NCBI RefSeq assembly: GCF_015706575.1 | Contig: NW_024037063.1 | Location: forward strand, 10,664,927 to 10,728,926 | Origin: Patiria miniata | Lineage: Eukaryota; Echinodermata; Asteroidea; Valvatida; Asterinidae | DNA: 64,000 nucleotides | Direction: 5' to 3' | In this document: positions 48,401-60,400 of the stretch, piece after piece | Layout: the number at the start of each line of letters is the position of its first letter | Numbering within the stretch: the stretch's first letter is position 1 | The notes under the pieces: generated by a model | What the model was told of the DNA's origin: nothing | The model's input: only the letters and a program-made list of their open reading frames with translations | Databases searched by the model: none | Translations under genes and position numbers: made by a program

Positions 48401-51400
48401 TTGACATTTCCGGCATGGAGAAATAATTGGATCGGAAATGCCTTTTCAACACGTATGACCACAATGAGTGAGAAATGATGAGAGGATAGTTGAGAAATTT
48501 ACAACTGATGCAATATTTTTAACATTTAAATCACGAAGAAGTTAATGAAGACAATTCCCCTTTGGAAAACTTAAGGAAGAGCTATTTATTGAAGTGAAAA
48601 TGCTTTTGATTTATTTTCAGACACCGAAGATCCAGAAGTTAGTTGCCCAAATAGTGTTTCGTCTCAGAACACAGACCTCGGAATGTCGTCTGCTGTGGTT
48701 ACATGGACACAAATGCCATCAGCTACTGATAATGTGGACAACTTCACTATAAACAACATCACATGTCAAGATGAAGCGGGCAATGTCGTAGAGTCTGATG
48801 GTACTTATTCATTGGGTACAACGACAGTGACCTGCCTTGTTTTTGACAGCGCTCGCAACAATGGATCATGCCAATTTGTCATCAACGTTGTAGGTGAGTT
48901 TTGTTGAAACATTTGACATTTCCGGCATGGAGAATACTTGGATCGGAAATGCCTTTTCAACACGTATGACCACAATGAGTGAGAAATGATGAGAGGATAG
49001 TTGAGAAATTTACAACTGATGCAATATTTTTAACATTTAAATCACGAAGAAGTTAATGAAGACAATTCCCCTTTTGGAAAACTTAAGGAAGAGCTATTTA
49101 TTGAAGTGAAAATGCTTTTGATTCATTTTCAGACACCGAAGATCCAGACGTTAGTTGCCCAAATAGTGTTCCGTCTCAGAACACAGACCTCGGAATGTCG
49201 TCTGCTGTGGTTACATGGACACCAATGCAATCAGCTACTGATAATGTGGACAACTTCATTATAAACAACATCACCTGTCAAGATGAAGCGGGCAATGTCG
49301 TGGAGTCTGATGGTACTTATTCATTGGGTACAACGACAGTGACCTGCCTTGTTTTTGACAGCGCTCGCAACAATGGATCATGCCAATTTGTCATCAACGT
49401 TGTAGGTGAGTTTTGTTGAAACATTTGACATTTCCGGCATGGAGAAATAATTGGATCGGAAATGCCTTTTCAACACGTATGACCACAATGAGTGACAAAT
49501 GATGAGAGGATAGTTGAGAAATTTACAACTGATGCAATATTGTAAACATTTTAATCACGAAGAAGTTAATGAAGACAATTCCCCTTTTGGAAAACTTAAG
49601 GAAGAGCTATTTATTGAAGTGAAAATGCTTTTGATTTATTTGCAGACACCGAAGATCCAGAAGTTAGTTGCCCAAATAGTGTTCCGTCTCAGAACACAGA
49701 CCTCGGAATGTCGTCTGCTGTGGTTACATGGACACCAATGCCATCAGCTACTGATAATGTGGACAACTTCACTATAAACAACATCACATGTCAAGATGAA
49801 GCGGGCAATGTCGTAGAGTCTGATGGTACTTATTCATTGGGTACAACGACAGTGACCTGCCTTGTTTTTGACAGCGCTCGCAACAATGGATCATGCCAAT
49901 TTGTCATCAACGTTGTAGGTGAGTTTTGTTGAAACATTTAACATTTCCGGCATGGAGAATACTTGGATCGGAAATGCCTTTTCAACACGTATGACCACAA
50001 TGAGTGAGAAATGATGAGAGGATAGTTGAGAAATTTACAACTGATGCAATATTTTTAACATTTAAATCACGAAGAAGTTAATGAAGACAATTCCCCTTTT
50101 GGAAAACTTAAGGAAGAGCTATTTATTGAAGTGAAAATGCTTTTGATTTATTTTCAGACACCGAAGATCCAGAAGTTAGTTGCCCAAATAGTGTTCCGTC
50201 TCAGAACACAGACCTCGGAATGTCGTCTACTGTGGTTACATGGACACCAATGCCATCAGCTACTGATAATGTGGACAACTTCACTATAAACAACATCACA
50301 TGTCAAGATGAAGCGGGCAATGTCGTGGAGTCTGATGGTACTTATTCATTGGGTACAACGACAGTGACCTGCCTTGTATTTGACAGCGCTGGCAACAATG
50401 GATCATGCCAATTTGTCATCAACGTTGTAGGTGAGTTTTGTTGAAACATTTGACATTTCCGGCATGGAGAATAATTGGATCGGAAATGCCTTTTCAACAC
50501 GTATGACCACAATGAGTGAGAAATGATGAGAGGATAGTTGAGAAATTTACCATCGATGCAATATTGTAAACATTTTAATCACGAAGAAGTTAATGAAGAC
50601 AATTCCCCTTTTGGAAAACTTGAAGAAGAGCTATTTATTGAAGTGAAAATGCTTTTGATTCATTTGCAGACACCGAAGATCCAGAAGTTAGTTGCCCAAA
50701 TAGTGTTCCGTCTCAGGACACAGACCTCGGAATGTCGTCTGCTGTGGTTACATGGATACCAATGCCATCAGCTACTGATAATGTGGACAACTTAACTGTA
50801 AACAACATCACATGTAACGATGAAGCTGGAAATATCGTGGTGTCTAATGGTACATATTCATTGGGCGTAACGACAGTGACATGTCGTGTAAGGGACAGCG
50901 CTTACAACAATGGATCTTGCCAGTTTATTATTAAAGTTGTTGGTGAGTCGGTGTATTTCAATTGTACTTATTTTAAAAAATACTATCTACTTGCAAACAT
51001 ATTTTCAAGGAAACGTTGGTTTCTGCTATGCTTCCGATGGATAAGCTTAAATAATAATAGACGTACTATGCTGTTATTTTACCAAGGAAAAGCATAAATT
51101 ACACGAACACTGCACAATTGACCAATGTAAATGTAATCTTGACCACTGATTGGCTTAAGTAATAAATATGACGTGTAAACAGACAAATAACAGCTTTTGA
51201 CGTGGTGCGAAAAGTGAAAAAGTAAAGTCTGTCACGAGCCTATGCGGCCCAACAGGCCGGCGTAAGTTATCTACGGTTTCAGTAGCATGAAACGACTGAG
51301 ACTATTTCAATTCCCCCCCCCCCCTGGATGGGATGCCAGTCCATTACAGGTTACTCCCCAGCTAATGATGGTACCCATTTATACTCCTGGGTGGAGAGAG

Positions 51401-54400
51401 GCAAGTGGGGGTGAAGTGGCTTGCCCAATGACACAACATGTGACCAGCAGCTGGATTCGAACCCCTGACCCTCTGAGAATGAGTCATGAACCACTAGGCC
51501 ACACTCCCCAATTAAATTAATGAAAGGAAATGCATAATTTATACATGTCTGAATCACATGCATAAACAATGTAGAAAAAAAGGAAAAGATTTCTCTCTCC
51601 TGAGTACTGCAATAGAAAGTAGCCAAAAGGTTTTTTTTTGTATCAAAGGCTGCCAGGACTGTCAAGTACGACATTTGTTTTTTCCGGACCGTTTATGCCG
51701 TGCCAGCGAAGGCGAAGGGACATAATGTGTCCGCCTTGTCCATCCGTCTGTTGTAACATTACATAATCTTTGTAAACCTGTGAACAAAAGAGGTCCACAA
51801 GGGGCAGAAAATGTGAACATTTTGTGGACTTTACCAGGTCCACTCACCCATCTTTATCCCTAATCCTTATTCCTTTGTTTGTACTAATTGCAATCGTGGA
51901 CTATGGGTCAATCGTGGACCCTTTGTTTGTGCCCAAACCCTTTTGTCCCTAGTCCACGATTGCCGTTGTTTACATACATAAAACAGTTTAAGGACATGTC
52001 GGTGCAAGGGCTATTTTAAATACGCAGCATGTACATTTCGCCATTGAATTGGGGCCTCCGCTTGTGTACAGTGAGAGCGTTTTGAGATTGATAACAAGTA
52101 GGATCAGGAAGGGGAGATGACGCTTCGTATAACCAACCAAAGAGTTCATTGGTTTGGGGGGACATATTGCAGGCAGGAACTAGTGTGGGCCCCCCTCTTC
52201 ACGAGATGGTGCTGGGGATCACACACCCTAATTAGGGGTTTGGGGGTAATTAGGGTTATTTTATTTCTTATCTTTATTTTATTTCTAATTTTCACATTAT
52301 ATGCTTGATTTTACTTCAACTTGTCTTTGCTTCAACTTGTCTTTTTTTCTACTGTTACAGGGCAGTATTAGTCTTAACGAAGAATCTTTTACTGAACTCT
52401 CTTTCCTTTATTTAGGCTAAGCAGAGGCCCTTGAAAGAAACCATTTACAAAAGGTTAATCTTTAACTGTGAATTGTGGTGAATGGAAAATATTCGGAGCA
52501 GTAGATTATGCAAGAATGGACTCGGCTTGGAACCAATCAACAGTTCCTCGTCCATTCTCCTTGATTTAAAATAGCTTATAACTTGATGGGATTCACGGTT
52601 TTCTCTTTTACCATTTTTATGAAGATTGCCAAGTTGACCAGCACAAATGCTCGAACGGTGTGTGCATTCCTCGTTCTCAAGTCTGTGACAACTTTAACGA
52701 TTGTGGTGACCACGATAACTCAGACGAGAATTCAACTATGTGCTCCTCCGATTGTAAGTATCCGACAAGGAATTAAGCGCTTTAACCATAAAGATAGTAA
52801 ATTTAATATAGTTTGTGTGGTTTTTACTGACATTCATAAATACCTGACACAGTTTACCCAATCCCATTGGTTGAGAGCCCGTCACGTTTGGTTTTATATC
52901 GCCGGTAAAACACCGCTGCGTTCTGCACCACTCGCGCATGATGTGCAGTACGCGCTACGCGCGCCAATCTCCATTACAAGGAGATTTTAGCACTACGCGC
53001 TCGCGCCCTTTGTGCAGTACGCACTACGCATATTTGTATTTATGAATGCGATGGGAATGATTATGTGCTTGGCCGGTTTTAGACAGTCAAGCCATTTCAA
53101 CCCGGCCAGGAGCCTTGTCGCCAATAAACGCCCCGTGCCGAAGCCCCTGTTTGTGTCATTTGAACCCGTTCATTTGAATTTGAATTAGTTGTAGTGAATG
53201 TCGACTTTTTCGCCGAAGCCATTGCATCATCTACAACCATGATCGCGCGCTAGTAGATTTTGCTTTAATGTTGACGCAATGAAATACACAATTTCTTTAC
53301 AGTATAAGCATACATTGGAGTACAAGAATTAGTTTTCAAAGGTGACAAGGATACATATGAAGTCGTTGAAAATGGAATCTGATTTTGTTTCTCCACAGCC
53401 TACACTTTCTGCCAGGCTTACAGTAATGTAAGAGAATTATGCATTGATCAGAGTGGACTCCTGTCAATTAAGCAATCTTTCTTAGAGGGCAATACGGCGG
53501 TGTACACGTTCACTGCGCCGAGATTGTTTTCCAAGTCAACCTACCTTAGCAAGGTGAGTTAGCTTTTGATACGACTTTAGTGTAGGAGCCTCAGGCATCA
53601 TAATCAATGTGTCCGTTTCCGATGTGCGTTTTGCGGTGTACATTACAGCTTGTGTATCCGTGACGCGTACTCTGAAATCCATGTGTACGTGTTTACATGC
53701 ATAAGCCTACTTGACGGACCTAAAAGCTCATCGAAGATAACTATTTAAAGGAGTTTTTTCCCTTTCTATAGTTCATAAATAAGATTTATCACAGCTGTAC
53801 GTTATTCCCAATGTGCTTTTAATCAAGGTGGAGTTGATCGTGCAGGACTTTCCTGAGCTGATTTACAAAGCAGCGTTGGTCAACATTTCATTGACATACT
53901 CTTCACATACTACAACAATTTGGGTAAGTAGTTTGTTTTTTTAAAACGTGCAGTTGATGTTTTTGTTTAGAGCGTTTAGTTCTCTATTTTACATTTAGAA
54001 CGGATGAGGGTTCCTCGACACGTATTATTACAATTTTGGCATCGGAGAAAACTCTTAACAATATAATTTTGTCACTGTAAAACCAAGTGAACACATTATA
54101 AACGCTTTTGTGCAATAGTTTATAAATATTATTAAGCAGTATCAATTAAGACCTTAGCTCAATTTTGAGTTGGATGTATGATGCATCATAATCGTCGTGT
54201 TTAACTTGGACCGTGCAGGTCAATGACGACCATGCCGTCGTTGCAAAGGAACTACGGGTTCCTCTCCCTGTTGATCCCGGACAAAACATCAGTGTTACCA
54301 TTGAGTACATCACGGATACCCAGAGCAGTTCTACAACACCTGTCAACGTTACCTGTCTTGACTGCATCACCCTGTATTACAGAACATACCTTAGTGGTTG

Positions 54401-57400
54401 CGAGTGCCTTACGGAATACACTGCGTGGAGAAGGGGCATTCTGTCCGTTAAGCACATTTACAACACCACTTGTGGCGTACCTGAAACCAATGAAATGTTC
54501 TTTTCTATGTACGACAAGTGCCTGGGTGAGTTCGTATACATTTTACAAGGGTGTGTTTGCTGGGTATATGGGTGCGCTTGGAATACCGGTACTGTCGCGA
54601 TCTGTGGCGTAATTAGGGTCCAATTCGTGGAGGACATTGGCGGACCTCATTCATATCCGGCATGAGGCACTCTGTGGGTTTTGTACAATACTAGCAAGAA
54701 CAAGATCATTAATTTCCTCAAATTCTGAGCGGGGAGGGCACAAGGGGAGGGGCGCATGCCTCACTCGGGGGGGGGGGGGGAGGGGCCTTGCCCTCTTGCC
54801 ATTCCCAGTTACGGCACTGGACGCTATGTATACACGGTTGCCAGTGATTAAATATAAGATTTACGCACACCTTTTTATGTGCTCAACTCGTTGCACCGAT
54901 GCTATGTTAAAATCACCCAAGGGAAACGCAATACACTTTGTGTGAAACCTGATTAACGCCAGAATGCCTAAAAAAAGGTGTAATCAAGGAACATTATCGT
55001 TAACATTGTTTATTGTATTACTGTCCAGAACAACCGTCATTTACTTATATCAGCCCTGATGTGACGTCATTCCAAGATGACGAGGTCACCTTGTCATGTC
55101 TGGGAACTGGTGACATTCCACCGCTAGTAGAATGGATAGATGGGAAGGGGACCACACTACAGTCCAGCTTGAATTCAGTCTATTTGAAAGTTGCTGTTGC
55201 TGACTCTCCTAAAAGGTAAAACCAGTACAATTTGGACGGGAAAACACAACACGCAATTAATAAAAATAATTATGTATCGAGCAAATTCATGGAGATTTAT
55301 ACTTATAACAGAAAGTTTGGCTCAATACAAAGCAATGTTCTCAAATGAATGCAAACCAATCAAATGGAATACAGTCATGCCATTTGTTAAAATCCACGTT
55401 GACGGTTTTTTTTTCTATTATGGTGTAAGATATTATCACAGTGACATCAGTTTTCGAATACTTTTTAACGTCGCAGATGTCAGACGTAAAGTGTAATTGT
55501 TTTTGTCAAATTTGTCTCTTCTTGACCCCGGAGGATCAGTCATGCACGTACCGAGTAATTATTCTCTACTATTAATATACTTTTCTTTTTTGTTTGTTTA
55601 ACTTAGATTTAGATGTTTGATAGACAACTTTAAACCCAGTAGAGAAGTTACAGTGGCCAAATGGGGTAAGTAATGTATAAGAATCTTTAAAGCACTACCG
55701 TACACGTTAAATAAGTATATATTAATCAGTTTTAATTTCGCTACTTAAATTCATGACAACATTCTATATTCTCTATTCTATAAATGACACATTTATCCAG
55801 AGGTCTAATTGAGGACAACAGTATATTGAAAGTCATACAAAGAAACGAGTTACATTATTAAGATCGACTTTCAATTAAGTTAAAACATACATTTCTGAAA
55901 TAGAAGTCTAGGAAATTGTATACAAACAATGTTCGGAACAAAAATAAACTGAGATTATGGATCAAACAGTTATATTCAGACGTTCATAATGCAGGACACT
56001 GAACTATGGGCTTGAACGGTTGCCAAAACGCCTTAAATTCACATTGCGATGAATTAAAAAAAAATCTGTTAATAATGCCTCTTTGTTTGTCAGGGTGTGG
56101 TTGTGAGGACGTCTACTTTGCTAAGAAACTAAAAGTGTATCGTTCTGCGCCTCGGTGTTATTCTCCTCATCTTCTCAGTTCGAGCTCTTTAGATTATAAC
56201 TACAATTTCAATATGGCCCATCCCGCGATCGCTCACAAATTTAGCATAAAAGTCAACTCAACCATATTTTTGAAAATTATCCCACTGCTTACGTACGATG
56301 TAAGGATTACATCGCCTGGAAAAGAGTACCTTCTGTACTATTACAATCAAGAGTATCGCGACGGTTACGGCACAATGCTGAGTTTGAACGACACTGCAAT
56401 GAAATTGGACCTGCAACTTGTTCCACCTGTTGCTCTGGAAATCGGGGTCTTTAATGTGATCCTGTCAGTCATGTCCAGTCAAGGTGTGGAGGACTTGCTG
56501 CAAGGTGTACTGATGACAGCACAACTCTCAGTGATACAGTGCGAGCAAGGAGACGACTGTGAAGCATTCTTCAAAGAGTGGACTGGACTTGAGACTGAGT
56601 TCAAGGAATTGAAATGCGGTAATGGACTGCAGCAGGAGTATATGTCATATCAGCAATGTCGGGAATCGTCAGCACCCGGACCAGGTAACTTCACTGAACG
56701 GATTCTGACATTTAGGCTACGTGTTACATTCCTGATATACCAAGGCTGCCTCGGATTATTTTCTAGTGATTTCTCCGCTATTCTTGCTCCAAATTTCACA
56801 AGACTCTCTTAAACTGTCTCTGTTACTTACTTTTTCACCTCATAGCTCCGGTCGTTTCACCTTCTGCCCGCTATTTGATTGAGGTTCCTAGTGACTTGCC
56901 GAGTAATCAGCCTTTCCCAGTTGAGTGCCCAATTGAGAATGCAGCTAGCTACGAATGGTACCGAATCAACAGTGACGGCCAGCGTGACTTTGTTACCAAT
57001 GGCTACGCTCTCATCTTTCCTTCTTTTGAGGAACTCCGGAACCAAGGAGCTTACGTGTGTGTTGGAAGAGGCCGAGGGCCGCTCATCAATGTTACCGCGG
57101 AGTACCAAGCCATCATTATGAAATCAGGTGCGGATTGGGTTCATTTAAAAAAAACTGCGTTATGCAATTTAAGGGTCATAACCTAACTAGACAGTTATTT
57201 TTTTATCATTAACCTACAATGAAGGGGACATTTTGCAATGAAGGGAACATTTTGCATTAAGAAACTCTTCACAGGAATGAACAATCCCTCTGTTTCCCAT
57301 TTCAAGGCATCACCACATTGATGGCAAACATGACGCTTGTGAATGGAACATTTACCGACGAACTACGCAATGCATCCAGTGCTGCGTTCAAGAACCTCAC

Positions 57401-60400
57401 GGATGAATTACGCAGCAAGGTATGACCCTTAACATAATAACTTGGAATATTCTACATGTAAAGAGGCATCGCTATGTCGCAGTATTCCGTTGTCGTATTT
57501 CTTGGCAAAAAGATATTATCGTTCTTGTCAGCAAAAGTTCGTTCTGTACATGACGACAAATAAATTGTGTCAATGATTCTGCTGCCTATCGAAAAATTTC
57601 AATCATTTCAATAACATTTTGAAATGTCAAAGTATTCACTGTACAACATTAACATATTTTTGGGTTGGATTTTGGGTAGCAGTGGCGGATCTATATAGAG
57701 GGGGTCCCCCAAGCACGTCGTTCCTTTGACACGCCTTCAATCAACCCCTTCCCTCACCCCCCCCCCCCCCTCCCGGTTTTCCTAAAAGCTAAATCCCCAG
57801 TTGGTAAATTAGATATGATATACGCTATGACTGAGCCGTTAAGCCCGTTTCAAATTATGATAAAAAATCACGTGCGGTGTCGCAGCGTGATTACCTCGTT
57901 CAAACTGATCGATCATCTAGACAAAAGTATACTTAAAACGTACTCACTTATGACAGGCTGGCGATTGTCTGTTTTGATCCGTTTCATTTTCTTGTTTCTC
58001 TCACATTTTGTTTTGTAGATGCCGTTGGATATGATATACCAGCCTGTGGTTAGCTACGAGGTTCTGCGCTTCTATCCAGGCAGTGTTATCGTTGTTTTCA
58101 AAGTTATCGTTGATTCTCCTAGCAACGTATCTGATGCACATACGGTATTGTCTTTACAAACAGCCATGTCTGCGCATGCCTCCACTAACCCAGGACTGGG
58201 TCTCGATCCCAACAGCGTTACAGTGGTGTCACTCTGTGAGTACATGACGAATGTATCTACATGTCTATTAAAATATCGTTGTTGTAAATCAATGTTAGGA
58301 AAATGTTTCCGTAACCATACTTGTCAATCTATAGCATCATGATGATTTAAAAATCAATTGCATTCCTTTTTTTGTAAATTAACGCAGACTTCTTTTTGTT
58401 TTCATTTTTCGAATTTCTTCCTAATGGCTTGAAGACAATTGGCTCTGATGAAAGGTAGTGTTAAAAATTTGATGGAAATGAATGTAATGTATCTTTGGAA
58501 TAACTGTTACCTAAAAATACTGAATGTCCTATTCACAGCTTCCTGTCCACGTGAAGTTCTTGAATTAGAAGGCAAGAATGTGATCTTCCCGCAAACTAGA
58601 GTTGGACTTTGGATTGAATTATTGGGAGAATGCGTCGCTGGCGAAAAGCACGGTAGATACAACAGCTTACTTTTATTCAAAATTCATTAACAACGTCACT
58701 CTTTTTTTATCTAAATTTTATTCGCTCCCTCTTTTAATATTAATCAAATTAGGTTTTGCCCTTCACCGACGTTTGAACACTGTATACTCAGTGTGTTACC
58801 TCCCGAGTGAAAGTTGGAAAAAATCACTCGGGTGGGACTCGAACCCACGACCTCCTGCTTTCTAGTGCAGATGTCTTACCACTCGACCACCGAGCTAACG
58901 GGATCGGCTGGCTGGTTCGAATCTGATGTACATAGTAGCGGGTACCGCATAAACTATTATAAGATGGAATGTTTGCGTCGGGGTGATATAAATCAAATTA
59001 GGTTTTGCCCTTCACCGACGTTTGAACACTGTATACTCAGTGTGTTACCTCCCGAGTGAAAGTTGGAAAAAATCACTCGGGTGGGACTCGAACCCACGAC
59101 CTCCTGCTTTCTAGTGCAGATGTCTTACCACTCGACCACCGAGCTAACGGGATCGGCTGGCTGGTTCGAATCTGATGTACATAGCAGCGGGTACCGCATA
59201 AACTATTATAAGATGGAATGTTTGCGTCGGGGTGATATAAATCAAATTAGGTTTTGCCCTTCACCGACGTTTGAACACTGTATACTCAGTGTGTTACCTC
59301 CCGAGTGAAAGTTGGAAAAAATCACTCGGGTGGGACTCGAACCCACGACCTCCTGCTTTCTAGTGCAGATGTCTTACCACTCGACCACCGAGCTAACGGG
59401 ATCGGCTGGCTGGTTCGAATCTGATGTACATAGCAGCGGGTACCGCATAAACTATTATAAGATGGAATGTTTGCGTCGGGGTGATATAAATCAAATTAGG
59501 TTTTGCCCTTCACCGACGTTTGAACACTGTATACTCAGTGTGTTACCTCCCGAGTGAAAGTTGGAAAAAATCACTCGGGTGGGACTCGAACCCACGACCT
59601 CCTGCTTTCTAGTGCAGATGTCTTACCACTCGACCACCGAGCTAACGGGATCGGCTGGCTGGTTCGAATCTGATGTACATAGCAGCGGGTACCGCATAAA
59701 CTATTATAAGATGGAATGTTTGCGTCGGGGTGATATAAATCAAATTAGGTTTTGCCCTTCACCGACGTTTGAACACTGTATACTCAGTGTGTTACCTCCC
59801 GAGTGAAAGTTGGAAAAATCACTCGGGTGGGACTCGAACCCACGACCTCCTGCTTTCTAGTGCAGATGTCTTACCACTCGACCACCGAGCTAACGGGATC
59901 GGCTGGCTGGTTCGAATCTGATGTACATAGCAGCGGGTACCGCATAAACTATTATAAGATGGAATGTTTGCGTCGGGGTGATATAAATCAAATTAGGTTT
60001 TGCCCTTCACCGACGTTTGAACACTGTATACTCAGTGTGTTACCTCCCGAGTGAAAGTTGGAAAAAATCACTCGGGTGGGACTCGAACCCACGACCTCCT
60101 GCTTTCTAGTGCAGATGTCTTACCACTCGACCACCGAGCTAACGGGATCGGCTGGCTGGTTCGAATCTGATGTACATAGCAGCGGGTACCGCATAAACTA
60201 TTATAAGATGGAATGTTTGCGTCGGGGTGATATAAATCAAATTAGGTTTTGCCCTTCACCGACGTTTGAACACTGTATACTCAGTGTGTTACCCCCCGAA
60301 TATTTTAATATTGGCTTGCATTAGAGTTGCTTGTAAATTATGTTCGTGCATTTTTAGTTTATTCCTGGAAGAAATAACGAAATACTGATTGTCTGATAAA

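Larger units (their letters stand above)
24499..50942 (+). repeat. 52-unit tandem array of HYR exons (unit 512-516 bp)
   Basis: Each unit has a 273-bp exon (91 residues, phase 1-1) and an intron of about 240 bp. Exon consensus: [11 protein letters not shown], (R/S)VPSQ(D/Y/N)[75 protein letters not shown]. Four cysteines and the TWT...ATDN and G(T)TTVTC motifs define the HYR (hyalin repeat) Ig-like fold. All 52 exons are open and keep both splice sites. Introns are as conserved as exons. Confidence 0.9.
58742..60302. mobile_element. Inserted tandem array of six 249-bp tRNA-like units
   Basis: Six units of 249 bp (one lacks a single A), almost identical; unit 1 differs by one base (catagtagcg versus catagcagcg). 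The array begins and ends with the same segment of about 60 bp (AATCAAATTAGGTTTTGCCC to CAGTGTGTTACC), so its layout is terminal repeat, then (body + repeat) six times. It is flanked by 10-bp direct repeats. The body has a tRNA-like gene on the minus strand with Pol III A box, B box and a T-run terminator. Confidence 0.75.

Noticed and set aside
53828..53923. Leaving out this 32-residue exon because of its weak acceptor
   Set aside because: Rejected removal: the frame is continuous with or without it, but the donor is a good GT match, the frame is open, and the composition fits its neighbours. It is kept at lower confidence.
58742..60302. Hammerhead-ribozyme retrozyme array
   Set aside because: Size and tandem layout fit, but no CTGATGA...GAAA core was found on either strand; the only near match is CTGATGT without a partner.
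58814..60324. 81-residue repeated ORFs (GLEPTTSCF type) over the 249-bp units
   Set aside because: They are antisense translations of the tRNA-like genes, a common false prediction. Cloverleaf and Pol III boxes explain the sequence better.
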